The notes: generated by a model not told the origin, from the letters alone. A stretch of DNA of 22,872 nucleotides from Cytophagales bacterium (GCA_013298205.1 JAAFJZ010000001.1:1-22872); one strand, 5' to 3'; counted from the stretch's first letter, positions 1 to 8,884 are shown. A program made the numbers and translations.

Positions 1-2
1 AA

Positions 3-1133
3 GTTGTGAAACAAACCACTGAAGGTATCGTCTATTTGATGAAAAAAAATAAAATTGACACATACATTGGAATAGGTGCATTTAAAGATAAAAATACAAT
101 AGTTATTACAGCAGATAATAAAAAAACCGAAATTACTACAGCTAAAACTATTATAGCTACAGGTTCTAAACCTATAGAATTACCATTTATAAAAATTGAT
201 AAAGATAGAATTATTACTTCTACTGAGGCTTTAAAGTTAAAAGAAATCCCTAAACATTTGATTTTGATAGGCGGTGGAGTAATCGGGTTAGAATTAGGTT
301 CTGTTTATGCTCGATTGGGAGCTAAAGTTACTGTAATAGAGTTTATGGATTCTATTATTCCTACGATGGATAAAACCTTGGGTAAAGAGCTTCAAAAATC
401 TCTCACCAAAATAGGATTTGAATTTAGATATGAACACAAAGTTACCGGAGCAGTAGTTAAAGGCAAAGAAGTTGTTGTTACAGCTGAGAATGCTTCTAAA
501 ACTTCTGTTGAAATTAAAGGAGATTATTGCATTGTAGCAGTAGGAAGAAAAGCATTTACTGAAGGATTAAATTTGCAAAATGCAGGTTTAAAAACAGATG
601 AACGAGGAAAAATACCAGTTGATGGGCATTTGGAGACTGCTGTTAAAGGGATTTATGCGATTGGTGATGTTATCGCTGGTGCTATGCTCGCCCACAAAGC
701 TGAAGAGGAAGGCGTTTTTGTTGCAGAAACTATTTCTGGACAAAAACCGCATATTAATTATAATTTAATTCCAGGTGTTGTTTATACTTGGCCAGAAGTT
801 GCGGCTGTAGGGCAAACTGAAGAGCAACTCAAACAAGCTGGTAAAGAGTATAAAGCAGGTAGTTTTCCTTTTAAAGCATTAGGTAGAGCTCGTGCAAGTA
901 TGGATACCGATGGTTTGGTTAAAATTTTGGCAGATAAAAAAACAGATGAAATTTTAGGTATTCACATCATAGGTGCGCGTGCTGCAGACATGATTGCAGC
1001 AGGTGTGGTAGCAATGGAATATAGAGCTTCGGCAGAAGATGTAAGCAGAATGAGCCATGCACATCCTACTTATATGGAAGCGGTAAAAGAAGCATGTTTG
1101 GCAGTAACTGAAAACAGAGCCATACATATTTAA
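3..1133 (+). CDS. lpdA: Dihydrolipoyl dehydrogenase (E3), 5' end cut off by window edge
   Basis: This flavoprotein reoxidises the dihydrolipoyl groups of 2-oxoacid dehydrogenase complexes and the glycine cleavage system, passing electrons to NAD+. The frame is open to the window edge, so the GTG at position 6 is an internal codon. About 90 N-terminal residues are missing, including the first FAD-binding loop and the redox-active cysteine pair. Visible are the ATGSKP motif, the NAD-binding loop GGGVIGLELGS (around nucleotide 268), the second FAD contact GDVIAGAMLAHKA (around 664) and the C-terminal HAHPTYMEAVKEA, which supplies the catalytic His-Glu pair of the partner subunit. Known full-length enzymes are about 465 residues, and the 376 seen plus the missing part agree with that. 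Mercuric or glutathione reductases share the fold, but the HAHPT...E ending fits E3 best. The gene is followed by a hairpin terminator. Confidence 0.95.
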   Translation, partial: VVKQTTEGIVYLMKKNKIDTYIGIGAFKDKNTIVITADNKKTEITTAKTIIATGSKPIELPFIKIDKDRIITSTEALKLKEIPKHLILIGGGVIGLELGSVYARLGAKVTVIEFMDSIIPTMDKTLGKELQKSLTKIGFEFRYEHKVTGAVVKGKEVVVTAENASKTSVEIKGDYCIVAVGRKAFTEGLNLQNAGLKTDERGKIPVDGHLETAVKGIYAIGDVIAGAMLAHKAEEEGVFVAETISGQKPHINYNLIPGVVYTWPEVAAVGQTEEQLKQAGKEYKAGSFPFKALGRARASMDTDGLVKILADKKTDEILGIHIIGARAADMIAAGVVAMEYRASAEDVSRMSHAHPTYMEAVKEACLAVTENRAIHI

Positions 1134-1140
1134 AAAACTA

Positions 1141-1190
1141 AAAGGCTTAGAATTAAAGTTTTTACGACTAGCGTTCTGAGCCTTTACTTT
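1141..1190. terminator. Hairpin terminator between convergent genes
   Basis: A 12-bp stem with one G-U pair (1141-1152 with 1174-1185, arms AAAGGCTTAGAA and TTCTGAGCCTTT) encloses a 21-nt loop and is followed by a T-rich stretch. It lies between lpdA (plus) and the lipoprotein gene (minus) and could serve both. Confidence 0.6.
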
Positions 1191-1227
1191 TATATTTTTT
1201 GCTAACGGAAGGGGAAGTCAAAATTGA

Positions 1228-1809
1228 TTACTTTACCTTTATTTTACCAGCTCCAAGCAATTTGGCATTAATTTTTTCTGCATCTGCTTGAATTTGAGGC
1301 CTAATTTTAAAAATAGCATCTTGAACTGCCTCAGAAAGAGATTTTCTAAACGCATATTTCATGCTATAACCATAATAATACGCAATGATAGTTTTTCCTT
1401 TACCCATTGCAGAGTATTTTCCTAAAAGCGTGTTGTTTCTATCAAAAATCCTCGTTTCAATCTCTATATCATACGAAACAATAGAATAAGGCAAACCCAA
1501 TATGTTAGGAATAGTAAAAAGCATACAGGAAAGCAAATATAGCCCAAGTCCAAATTTGGAATCCACTATACTTTTGTGAAATGAGATATACCCATATTTC
1601 TCACCGTAAGCATCACAAATATTGTTTTCAAGCTCTTGAATGAATATTTTATTTTCATCCTGTGAGTGTAAGCCATCATTAGCTCTCTGCAAAGTTAATA
1701 TCTGAGGTGAAATAGGGTCTTTTTTTATACCTATAGACGCAGGATTCCAAACTTTACAAGCCGACAATCCTGTACACAAAAAGATAATCACAAAACACCT
1801 TATCAACAT
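1228..1809 (-). CDS. Small lipoprotein of unknown function
   Basis: I do not recognise the family. The 193-residue product begins with a lipoprotein signal peptide: a short basic start, a hydrophobic stretch and the lipobox LSAC with the lipidated Cys at residue 18, so it should be membrane-anchored outside the cytoplasm. Around residues 88-112 there is a second hydrophobic, proline-containing segment (LGLYLLSCMLFTIPNILGLP) that may cross or lie on the membrane. After it come alternating beta-type residues (DIEIETRIFDRN) and a charged amphipathic helix (KSLSEAVQDAIFKI). It is the last of three minus-strand genes, 38 nt after the glycosyltransferase, so it is probably cotranscribed with it. 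The ATG start is followed directly by the signal peptide, so the start is well supported. Confidence 0.75.
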   Translation of the reverse strand: MLIRCFVIIFLCTGLSACKVWNPASIGIKKDPISPQILTLQRANDGLHSQDENKIFIQELENNICDAYGEKYGYISFHKSIVDSKFGLGLYLLSCMLFTIPNILGLPYSIVSYDIEIETRIFDRNNTLLGKYSAMGKGKTIIAYYYGYSMKYAFRKSLSEAVQDAIFKIRPQIQADAEKINAKLLGAGKIKVK

Positions 1810-1847
1810 ATTTTTGTCGTTTTAAATCCTTTTTTTTCGCTTAAATT

Positions 1848-2564
1848 TTACCAACCATATTTCACGATGCAATAAATCGCACGAACGCCATCTTTCCAGC
1901 CTATTTTTTTACCTTCTTTGTATGTGCGTCCATAATATGAAATTCCTACTTCATAAATTTTGATATCAGGTATTTTAGCAATTTTGGCTGTAACCTCTGG
2001 CTCAAAACCAAATCTTTTCTCATTTAAAACCACTTTTTTAATCAATTCAGACCTGAAAAGTTTGTAACAAGTTTCCATATCTGTAAGGTTGAGGTTGTTA
2101 AAGGCATTAGACAAAGTAGTCAAAAATTTATTGCCTATGCTATGCCAAAAGAAAAGAATTCTATGAGGATTTCCACCCATAAACCTTGAGCCATATACCA
2201 CATCGGCATTGGCTACAAATATGGGTTTGATCAAAATATTGTATTCAAAAGGATCATATTCTAAGTCGGCATCTTGTATGATTAAATATTCGCCTGTAGC
2301 ATATTCAATCCCTGTGTGTAAAGCTGCTCCTTTTCCTTTATTAACTTCGTGTTTGTAGTATTGAATATTAAGCTCTTTATTGCCTTCTATATAACTAAGA
2401 ATAGCTTGCTCAGTATTATCTTTTGAGCAGTCATTTACTATAATTACCTCCTTTTGAATCCCAAAATCCAAATTAACTTCTTTAATTTTATTAAGAATGT
2501 GGTGTATAGTTGCCCCTTCGTTATAAGCAGGTATTACAATTGAAAGTTTTTTGAAATTATTCAT
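1848..2564 (-). CDS. Family 2 glycosyltransferase, dolichyl/polyprenyl-phosphate mannosyltransferase-like
   Basis: This is a GT-A fold enzyme that transfers a sugar from a nucleotide-sugar donor, most likely to a polyprenyl phosphate or a cell-surface glycan. At 238 residues it is the bare catalytic domain. Motifs seen are IVIPAYNE (residues 9-16), the donor-binding VNDCSKDNT (about 43-51), the metal-binding DAD within QDADLEYDP (98-100) and GSRF (about 126). The spacing and the RFGFEPEVTAKIAK segment match DPM1-type enzymes. No C-terminal membrane helices are present, unlike DPMs with GtrA-type tails. It lies 21 nt after the M16 peptidase gene and before a lipoprotein gene on the same strand. 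The acceptor cannot be read from sequence. Confidence 0.85.
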   Translation of the reverse strand: MNNFKKLSIVIPAYNEGATIHHILNKIKEVNLDFGIQKEVIIVNDCSKDNTEQAILSYIEGNKELNIQYYKHEVNKGKGAALHTGIEYATGEYLIIQDADLEYDPFEYNILIKPIFVANADVVYGSRFMGGNPHRILFFWHSIGNKFLTTLSNAFNNLNLTDMETCYKLFRSELIKKVVLNEKRFGFEPEVTAKIAKIPDIKIYEVGISYYGRTYKEGKKIGWKDGVRAIYCIVKYGW

Positions 2565-2585
2565 TTTCTAATTTGATTATCAATA

Positions 2586-3830
2586 TTATTTTGAGGATAT
2601 ATCATACAACAAAGTAGAAGATCTCTTTTGATTTATCAATTGCTCTATTGCAGTTTTTACTTCTTCCAAAGTTACTGATTCTATTTTTTTACTTTCAGTA
2701 TTCAAATAGTTTGTATCGCCCATTAAAGTATAAAATGCTAAGTTCATGGCTCTATTCATTACTTCTACTTCTGAAAAAGCCAACTGGGTTTGAGATTGGT
2801 TTTTAGCTTTTTGAAGCGTTTTTTCTGTAATTTTATTTTTAGTAACAATGCTTTCTAGTTCATCATTTAAAATTTTGTGGGCAGTATCTAAAGAGTATTT
2901 ATCATTTATTCTGCCACTTATACTCAAAAGACCAGGATCTAAAGTCCCCGTAATATAAGCCCCAATAGTAGAAAAAACACCTTTTTCTTTTACCAAAGCA
3001 TGGTGTAAAAGAGAAGATTCTCCTTTTCCCAAAATATCTGAAACCAGGTCATTTGCATAAAAATTAGCGTCATTTCTAGCTATAGTTTTATAGGTAGTAT
3101 AAATGGCTTTTTGCGGAACTTTTGCAGAAACAGTTTTGATTCTAACTTCTTCTTGTGTTGGTTCTTGTAGCCAAGTTGATTTAACTTTTTTTCCATTAGG
3201 AATCGGTTCAAACCATTTTTCAGCAAGTTTTCTTACATTTTCAAGCTTTACATTGCCTGCTACGACCAAAATCGCATTTTCAGGCGTGTAATAGGTGTAG
3301 AAAAAATCTTTTACATCATCCATAGTCGCTTCTTCAATATGCGCTATTTTTTCACCTATTGTTGGCCAACGATAAGGGTGAACTTGATACGCAAGCGGGT
3401 ATAAATTAAGCCAAACATCACCATAAGGTTGGTTTAGGTACCTTTGCTTGAATTCTTCTATAACAACTTTCCTTTGCACCTCAAGCACTTCTGGATCAAA
3501 CGAAAGACTAAGCATTCTATCCGATTCTAGCCAAAAACCTGTTTCTAAATTTTGAGAAGGCAAGGTGAGGTAATAATTGGTAAGATCTTGGGAAGTAAAA
3601 GCATTGTTCTCTCCACCTGCTTTTTGTAGCTCTCGGTCATAATGTTTCACATTTTTAGAACCCCCAAACATCAAATGCTCAAATAAATGCGCAAAACCAG
3701 TTTTTTCAGGCGATTCATTACGTGAGCCTACGTCATATAAAATATTCATCACTGCAATAGAAGTATTTGGATCTTCGTGAACAATGACTTTGAGCTTATT
3801 TTTTAAGGTAAAACTTTCGTAAGCAACCAT
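2586..3830 (-). CDS. M16 family zinc metallopeptidase (processing-peptidase-like)
   Basis: This is a single-module M16 (insulinase/pitrilysin) peptidase of 414 residues. The inverted zinc motif HLFEH is at residues 48-52, and the third metal ligand is probably Glu125 or Glu126 in VVIEEFKQRY, at the spacing usual for the family. A C-terminal M16 half follows with no second zinc site. No signal peptide is visible. Many Bacteroidota encode M16 proteins as pairs, one catalytic and one inactive, but the next gene here is a glycosyltransferase, so this one probably acts as a homodimer or with a partner elsewhere. It is the first gene of the minus-strand group M16-glycosyltransferase-lipoprotein and has a candidate -7 box about 33 nt before the ATG. 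The physiological substrate is unknown. Confidence 0.9.
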   Translation of the reverse strand: MVAYESFTLKNKLKVIVHEDPNTSIAVMNILYDVGSRNESPEKTGFAHLFEHLMFGGSKNVKHYDRELQKAGGENNAFTSQDLTNYYLTLPSQNLETGFWLESDRMLSLSFDPEVLEVQRKVVIEEFKQRYLNQPYGDVWLNLYPLAYQVHPYRWPTIGEKIAHIEEATMDDVKDFFYTYYTPENAILVVAGNVKLENVRKLAEKWFEPIPNGKKVKSTWLQEPTQEEVRIKTVSAKVPQKAIYTTYKTIARNDANFYANDLVSDILGKGESSLLHHALVKEKGVFSTIGAYITGTLDPGLLSISGRINDKYSLDTAHKILNDELESIVTKNKITEKTLQKAKNQSQTQLAFSEVEVMNRAMNLAFYTLMGDTNYLNTESKKIESVTLEEVKTAIEQLINQKRSSTLLYDISSK

Positions 3831-3862
3831 TTATAGGTATTAATTTAAATCGATATTTAAGG

Positions 3863-3870
3863 CAAATCTA
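3863..3870 (-). promoter_or_regulatory. Candidate promoter -7 box for the M16 gene group
   Basis: The minus strand reads TAGATTTG, a match to the Bacteroidota -7 consensus TAnnTTTG, 32 nt before the ATG at 3830. No TTTG at the -33 position was found, so support is partial. Confidence 0.4.
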
Positions 3871-3994
3871 TGAAAATTATACCGTATCTATTCTCTTACA
3901 CGCCAAAACTTCAATTCCAAACTAAAAATATAATCAAGATTTCGATTTGTAAAATTTGAATATAAACTTTATACCTAAAAATTTGGTTTAACAT

Positions 3995-4024
3995 TTTGAT
4001 TATCAATAGTTTTAAATAAGTTTG
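3995..4024 (+). promoter_or_regulatory. Bacteroidota-type promoter upstream of the lycopene cyclase
   Basis: TTTG (3995-3998), an 18-nt spacer and TAAGTTTG (4017-4024) match both boxes of the consensus TTTG-N17-19-TAnnTTTG. This would give a 5' leader of roughly 115 nt before the ATG at 4149. Confidence 0.55.
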
Positions 4025-4080
4025 CTCGATTTAAAATTCTAATGTTTTCTAAAAGCATTTTTTTTACTTTTAATTTAAAA

Positions 4081-4088
4081 TACATTTG
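4081..4088 (+). promoter_or_regulatory. Second candidate -7 box closer to the lycopene cyclase
   Basis: TACATTTG matches TAnnTTTG and lies 60 nt before the ATG. The expected TTTG about 18 nt upstream is not there (the sequence is a run of T and A), so this could be a second or the main start site. Confidence 0.4.
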
Positions 4089-4148
4089 TATTCAAAACTA
4101 TTACTGCATTTTAATGATTTGAAAAGCATATATTATTTTTAAAAAATC

Positions 4149-5330
4149 ATGTCATTATCTACTCCAAATCTACAATCACATTATGATTACATTATAGCGG
4201 GTGCAGGTTGCGCTGGCTTAAGTCTGGCTTATTCCATTTGCAAATCACATGCTTTAAAAAACAAAAAAGTACTTTTGATAGATGCTGATAATAAAACAAA
4301 GAATGACAGAACTTGGTGTTTTTGGGAAAAAGAAGTTAATCAATTTGAACATATTGTAAGCAAAAAATGGAATAGCGGTAGTTTATTCAGCTTTTTTGGG
4401 GAGAAGAAATTAATTTTTAAACCCTATACATACAAAATGATAAAAGGAGTTGATTTTTATGTAGAATGTTTTTCAAAAATAAATAAAAATCCAAATATTC
4501 ATTTCCTGCAAACCCAAGTGAACGAAATACAAAATAACGGAATCGTAAAAACTGACTTGGGCACTTTTTCTGGCAATTTGATTTTTAATAGCATTTACCA
4601 AAAGCCAGATGATACTTTATTACCCAATCATTATTTTTTGCTTCAACATTTTGAAGGTTGGATGATAGAAACTGAAAATGAGGTTTTTGATCCCAATCAA
4701 ATCACTTTTATGGATTTCAGGATTGAACAAAATGGAGAAGTTCGTTTTTTTTACGTACTTCCTTTTTCCAAAAAATCTGCATTAATAGAATTTACTGTTT
4801 TTTCTGAGAAAATTTTAGAACCTGAAATATATAAAAACCATCTTGAATTTTACATTAATAACCAATTAAAAATCAAAAATTACAAGATTAGTCATTCAGA
4901 ATTTGGCATAATTCCCATGACCGATTTCCCTTTCAAATTAGTTGATGGAAAGCAAATTTTCATTGGTTCTCAAGGTGGTGCAAGCAAGGCTTCATCAGGT
5001 TATACTTTTACTTTTATACAAAAAAAAATAAATGATATTATTTTTAAACTAGAAAATGAAGAAATGTTTGTTCAAAAAGAAGCAATCAATCGTTATGCAC
5101 TTTTGGACAGCACTTTGTTGTCTGTTTTGAAAAACAAACTTTATCCTGGAGACAAATATTTTACTGAGTTGTTTTTGAATAATTCGGTTAAATCAGTTTT
5201 TGCATTTTTGAATGAAGAAAGTAATATGTATCAAGAAATAAAGCTTATGATGAATAGCCCAAAAAGCATATTTTCTAAGGTTTTAAAGCAAGAATTCATA
5301 AACAAAAAACACAAACGATTTAAAATCTAA
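4149..5330 (+). CDS. crtY: Lycopene cyclase family FAD protein
   Basis: This enzyme should cyclise the ends of lycopene to beta-rings in carotenoid synthesis, a non-redox reaction using bound reduced FAD. The 393-residue product begins with a dinucleotide-binding loop GAGCAGLSLA (residues 18-27), followed by NDRTWCFWE (52-60), a hallmark of CrtY/CrtL cyclases. Further matches are VLPFSKKSALIEFTVFS in the middle and SEFGIIPMTDFP and GGASKASSGYTF near the C-terminus, where the second FAD contact lies. No other carotenoid genes are in the window, so crtB, crtI and any hydroxylase must be elsewhere. It precedes the uridine kinase by 26 nt on the same strand. A related cyclase or FAD oxidoreductase of the same superfamily is possible, but the NDRTWCFWE motif argues against it. 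Confidence 0.85.
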   Translation: MSLSTPNLQSHYDYIIAGAGCAGLSLAYSICKSHALKNKKVLLIDADNKTKNDRTWCFWEKEVNQFEHIVSKKWNSGSLFSFFGEKKLIFKPYTYKMIKGVDFYVECFSKINKNPNIHFLQTQVNEIQNNGIVKTDLGTFSGNLIFNSIYQKPDDTLLPNHYFLLQHFEGWMIETENEVFDPNQITFMDFRIEQNGEVRFFYVLPFSKKSALIEFTVFSEKILEPEIYKNHLEFYINNQLKIKNYKISHSEFGIIPMTDFPFKLVDGKQIFIGSQGGASKASSGYTFTFIQKKINDIIFKLENEEMFVQKEAINRYALLDSTLLSVLKNKLYPGDKYFTELFLNNSVKSVFAFLNEESNMYQEIKLMMNSPKSIFSKVLKQEFINKKHKRFKI

Positions 5331-5356
5331 TTGACTCACTTTTTAAAGTATTCAAA

Positions 5357-5986
5357 ATGAATTCTAATCAAACAAAACCTTATATTATTGGCATAACTGG
5401 AGGAAGCGGTTCTGGAAAGACAAGCTTTTTGAACGATTTGATTGCTTCAATAGGAAAAGAAAAAATAGAATTTATTTCTCAAGACAACTATTATAAATCT
5501 CAGGCTTTTCAACCTAAAGATAAAAATGGAATTGAAAACTATGATTTGCCAGAATCTTTAGACTTAGAATTGTTTAGCAGTGATATTAGAATGCTTTTGT
5601 CTGGAAATGAAGTAATTAGAGAAGAATATTCTTTTAATAATCCTGCTTTCAAGCCTAAAAAACTAACTTATACGCCCTTCAAACCGATTCTTATTTTAGA
5701 AGGGATTTTTATTTATCAGCAACCTATGCCAGTTGATTTATACGATTTAAAGATTTTTATTGATTTGCCAGATCATCTTAAATTGGGAAGACGAATCGTT
5801 AGAGACCACCAAGAAAGAGGCTATTCTATTGAAGATATTTTGTATCAATACCAAAATCATGTGCATGATTCTTACCAAAAATATATCGCACCTTTAAGAA
5901 TGGAAGCTGATTTGGTCATTCCTAACCAAAAAGGATACCAAAAAGCTTTGAAAGTTCTTACTAACCACATTCAAAGTCTTATATAA
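5357..5986 (+). CDS. udk: Uridine kinase
   Basis: This cytoplasmic pyrimidine-salvage enzyme phosphorylates uridine and cytidine to UMP and CMP. The 209-residue length is typical. The Walker A loop GGSGSGKT is at residues 15-22, followed by the substrate-side motif SQDNYYK (about 41-47). ILILEGIFIY forms the Walker B strand, IFIDLPDHLKLGRRIVRDHQERG the lid region, and YIAPLRMEADLVIPN the C-terminal strand. All are usual for Udk and distinguish it from pantothenate kinase and phosphoribulokinase. It starts 26 nt after the cyclase gene and may be cotranscribed, although the two pathways are unrelated. It converges on the site-2 protease gene, and no strong terminator is seen in the 62 nt between them. 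Confidence 0.95.
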   Translation: MNSNQTKPYIIGITGGSGSGKTSFLNDLIASIGKEKIEFISQDNYYKSQAFQPKDKNGIENYDLPESLDLELFSSDIRMLLSGNEVIREEYSFNNPAFKPKKLTYTPFKPILILEGIFIYQQPMPVDLYDLKIFIDLPDHLKLGRRIVRDHQERGYSIEDILYQYQNHVHDSYQKYIAPLRMEADLVIPNQKGYQKALKVLTNHIQSLI

Positions 5987-6048
5987 AAAAATTGAGTTTT
6001 AAAAATTACCAAAAAACTTTATCCTTTGACTTAATAGATTTTTAGGCT

Positions 6049-7176
6049 TTAGTCTTGAATAATAAAAGGCTGAGGAGTAAAGCAAATCAAAAAGATAAAA
6101 AGTGCGAACCAGCCTAAAAATTTTCTTTTTGTGCCTATTCCTCCTTCATTTTCAGCGATTGGATGGTGAATGCCCAAAACTCTTCCCAGTATAAATGCAA
6201 AAACTAACCACCCTTGGTAACCAACGGCTTGTGGATAATAAAAACCTAAGACATAATGAATAGTAAAAATAGATACAGCTAATAACAAGCAATTGATTTT
6301 TTGCGGAAAACAATTGGAAAACATGATGTATAGAATTCCAAAATACACCAACAAACTAAAGTAATCGGAATTGGGAGTAATGAAACCTAAGCCAGCATAA
6401 AATACAAAAATTGAAAATATAATCGGTGAAACCACTCGAAAAGCTTTATGCCCTATCAAACCATAAAGAATATGCCCACCATCAAGCTGACCTACAGGAA
6501 CAAGGTTTAAACCAGTAAAAAAAAATGCCAAATAACCCGAAAAAAGCCAAGGATAATGGTACATTTCAAAAGCTGGCGGGATTAAACTTTTATCTGCAAC
6601 GCAATAGTTTTTGATAAACCAAAAAAGCAAATTATCTCCCAATTGAAAACCAATATTTCCATTTTTAATCATTTGTTCGGCATAATTTGCCCCTAAATTT
6701 CTATATTCAGGGTGAATTTGAAAGATGTATTCTAAAGTTGGCAAATTCATAAAGCCATACGTAATAAAAATACAAGCAATTACAAATCCTGCCAAAGGAC
6801 CTGCAATGCCAATGTCAAAATATTCGGTTGCATTTTTGGGTTTTCCTTTCAGCTTGATAAATGCACCCATCGTACCAATAGTAGGAATAGCAGAAAATAT
6901 AGCAGGCAAATAAAACGGAATGTAGTATGGCAAAGTAACTTCAATTTTATAATGTTTTGCCATATAATAATGACCAAACTCATGAGCAGTAAGTATAATC
7001 AAAAAAGGTACAGAATATGACATTCCAATCTGAATTACACTCAAAAAGTAGGACCAACTAAAACTTAAAAAATTTATCGGCTGCCCTTTTATCCATTCAA
7101 AACCAGAAAACGAAGTAGTTAAAAAAGTAAGCAAAAATAAAAGTAGGTGTATATAATATCGTTTGAAGATTTTCAA
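6049..7176 (-). CDS. Site-2 protease family (M50) membrane metalloprotease
   Basis: This polytopic membrane zinc protease cuts substrates within or near the membrane. The zinc-binding HEFGH is at residues 65-69 inside a hydrophobic helix, and the second zinc motif NLVPVGQLDGGH is at 224-235, with Asp232 as third ligand. Several other hydrophobic segments (about 8-22, 43-62, 123-146, 212-222, 245-330) and a C-terminal TM complete a 375-residue protein. There is no PDZ domain, so it is closer to the EGY/SREBP-type short M50 proteins than to RseP. The regulated substrate is not evident from its neighbours (uridine kinase and fumarase). A good promoter lies 42 nt before the ATG. Confidence 0.9.
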   Translation of the reverse strand: MKIFKRYYIHLLLFLLTFLTTSFSGFEWIKGQPINFLSFSWSYFLSVIQIGMSYSVPFLIILTAHEFGHYYMAKHYKIEVTLPYYIPFYLPAIFSAIPTIGTMGAFIKLKGKPKNATEYFDIGIAGPLAGFVIACIFITYGFMNLPTLEYIFQIHPEYRNLGANYAEQMIKNGNIGFQLGDNLLFWFIKNYCVADKSLIPPAFEMYHYPWLFSGYLAFFFTGLNLVPVGQLDGGHILYGLIGHKAFRVVSPIIFSIFVFYAGLGFITPNSDYFSLLVYFGILYIMFSNCFPQKINCLLLAVSIFTIHYVLGFYYPQAVGYQGWLVFAFILGRVLGIHHPIAENEGGIGTKRKFLGWFALFIFLICFTPQPFIIQD

Positions 7177-7217
7177 ATTCGAGAAGTTTGGTTTTTATAA
7201 CTGAAGAATCAAGGCAT

Positions 7218-7246
7218 CAAATATAGAGTTATTTTATGAAAACAAA
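7218..7246 (-). promoter_or_regulatory. Promoter of the site-2 protease gene
   Basis: Read on the minus strand: TTTG (7246-7243), a 17-nt spacer and TATATTTG (7225-7218). Both boxes match the Bacteroidota consensus, and the leader to the ATG would be about 35 nt. Confidence 0.6.
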
Positions 7247-7341
7247 AGCTCAAAAGTGTCTTAGACCTAAAACACTTTTTGCTATTAAATTTATTGAAAA
7301 TAAAGCTAAATGTTTTTTTATGTATTTTCTAATACTTTTAA

Positions 7342-7349
7342 TAAGTTTG
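7342..7349 (+). promoter_or_regulatory. Candidate -7 box for fumarase
   Basis: TAAGTTTG matches TAnnTTTG and lies 35 nt before the fumarase ATG. No clear TTTG occurs at -33. Transcription starting here begins downstream of 7310, which excludes the longer reading frame as the real start. Confidence 0.45.
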
Positions 7350-7384
7350 TAGCTAGACTCAAAAAATCCGTAAAAAATTATAAC

Positions 7385-8785
7385 ATGAATTATAGAATCG
7401 AAAAAGACACCATGGGCGAGGTAAAAGTACCTGAAAATGCGCTTTATGGTGCCCAAACTCAACGCAGTATAGAAAATTTTAAAATTGCTCAAGATACCAA
7501 CAAAATGCCCAAAGAAATCATCAAGGCTTTTGCATATCTTAAAAAAGCAGCTGCAATTACCAATTTTGAAGCAGGCGTTTTAGCCCAAGAAAAAAGTGAT
7601 TTGATAGGTTTGGTGTGTGATGAAATTTTGGAAGGAAAACTAGATGATTCTTTCCCGCTCGTGGTATGGCAAACGGGTAGCGGCACGCAAAGCAATATGA
7701 ACGTAAACGAAGTGGTAGCTTACAGAGGTCATGTTTTGAAAGGTGGCAGTTTGTCAGATAAAGACAAAATTCTTCACCCCAATGATGATGTGAATAAATC
7801 ACAATCTTCAAACGATACTTTTCCTACAGCCATGCACATTGCTGCTTATAAAATGCTGATGGAAGTTACGATACCGGGCATAGAAAAACTTAGAGATACT
7901 TTATTGCTAAAAAGCAAAGAGTATATGAATGTTGTGAAAATAGGCAGAACCCATTTTATGGATGCTACTCCTCTTACAGTAGGACAGGAATTTAGCGGTT
8001 ACGTATCTCAACTTAACCACGGTTTAAAGGCAATAAAAAACACATTAGAACATCTTTCAGAACTCGCATTGGGAGGCACTGCTGTAGGCACAGGAATCAA
8101 TACCCCTGCCAATTATTCTGAAAACGTAGCCAAACATATAGCGAATTTAACAGGCTTACCTTTTATTACTGCCCACAACAAATTTGAAGCCCTAGCTGCA
8201 CATGATGCCATTGTAGAATCGCACGGAGCTTTAAAAACAGTGGCTGTAAGTTTGATGAAAATAGCTAACGATGTGCGTATGCTTTCTTCGGGCCCAAGAT
8301 CGGGAATTGGTGAATTATTTATTCCCGACAACGAACCTGGCTCATCTATTATGCCGGGAAAAGTAAACCCAACGCAATGTGAAGCCCTTACCATGATTGC
8401 TGCACAAGTGATGGGCAATGATGTAGCCATAAGCATTGGTGGCTCGAATGGACATTTTGAACTCAATGTTTTCAAACCACTTATGATTTTCAATTTCCTT
8501 CATAGTGCAAGATTAATAGGTGAAGGCTGTGTAAGTTTTAATGACAAATGTGCAGTGGGTTTAGCTCCATTGGCAGAAAATATTAAAAAACATGTGGATA
8601 ATTCTTTGATGTTGGTAACCGCTCTGAACACCAAAATAGGCTATTACAAAGCGGCCGAAATCGCCCAAACCGCTCACAAACAAGGAAAAACCCTAAAAAC
8701 TGTTGCCGTAGAATTGGGATATGTAACAGCTGAAGAATTTGACCAAACGGTAAAACCTGAAACAATGGTAGGCAAACTTAGTTAA
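7385..8785 (+). CDS. fumC: Fumarate hydratase, class II
   Basis: This oxygen-stable, iron-free fumarase interconverts fumarate and malate in the TCA cycle. I place the start at the ATG at 7385, giving MNYRIEKDTMGEVKVP and 466 residues, the normal length. The frame is open 75 nt further upstream, but that part is not fumarase-like and overlaps the promoter. Motifs seen are GSGTQSNMNVNEV (98-110), HPNDDVNKSQSSND (131-144, the B-site loop), GRTHFMDATPLT with catalytic His190, and the superfamily signature GSSIMPGKVNP (319-329) with the catalytic Ser in the mobile loop. Aspartase is a close relative, but the TGSGTQ and HPNDDVN motifs fit fumarase. It is a single-gene unit followed by a hairpin. 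Confidence 0.95.
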   Translation: MNYRIEKDTMGEVKVPENALYGAQTQRSIENFKIAQDTNKMPKEIIKAFAYLKKAAAITNFEAGVLAQEKSDLIGLVCDEILEGKLDDSFPLVVWQTGSGTQSNMNVNEVVAYRGHVLKGGSLSDKDKILHPNDDVNKSQSSNDTFPTAMHIAAYKMLMEVTIPGIEKLRDTLLLKSKEYMNVVKIGRTHFMDATPLTVGQEFSGYVSQLNHGLKAIKNTLEHLSELALGGTAVGTGINTPANYSENVAKHIANLTGLPFITAHNKFEALAAHDAIVESHGALKTVAVSLMKIANDVRMLSSGPRSGIGELFIPDNEPGSSIMPGKVNPTQCEALTMIAAQVMGNDVAISIGGSNGHFELNVFKPLMIFNFLHSARLIGEGCVSFNDKCAVGLAPLAENIKKHVDNSLMLVTALNTKIGYYKAAEIAQTAHKQGKTLKTVAVELGYVTAEEFDQTVKPETMVGKLS

Positions 8786-8837
8786 AGCTAACTTGAGTTT
8801 TAGTTTGTAATCTCTTGCTTAAATTTTGAATTGCATT

Positions 8838-8875
8838 TAGGCAGTTTTACTTTAAAAAAACTGCTTAAATTTTAA
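8838..8875 (+). terminator. Hairpin terminator after fumarase
   Basis: An 11-bp stem with one G-U pair (8838-8848 with 8857-8867, arms TAGGCAGTTTT and AAAACTGCTTA) encloses an 8-nt loop. The T tract is short and broken. Confidence 0.5.
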
Positions 8876-8884
8876 TCCTAATTT

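Larger units (their letters stand above)
3831..4148. other. Divergent intergenic region with promoters for both sides
   Basis: This AT-rich 318-nt gap between the minus-strand M16 gene and the plus-strand cyclase gene shows no open frame or RNA fold. It holds the -7 candidate for the M16 gene at 3863-3870 and two forward promoter candidates, listed separately. I see nothing else in it. Confidence 0.6.

Noticed and set aside
7310..7384. N-terminal extension of fumarase
   Set aside because: It overlaps the promoter, is not fumarase-like, and the ATG at 7385 gives the usual 466 residues.
8113..8493. 126-codon minus-strand open frame
   Set aside because: It is the antisense shadow of fumC with no family resemblance and no start signal. 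The same holds for the minus-strand frames at 7489-7811, 12201-12416, 13720-14156 and 20224-20457.
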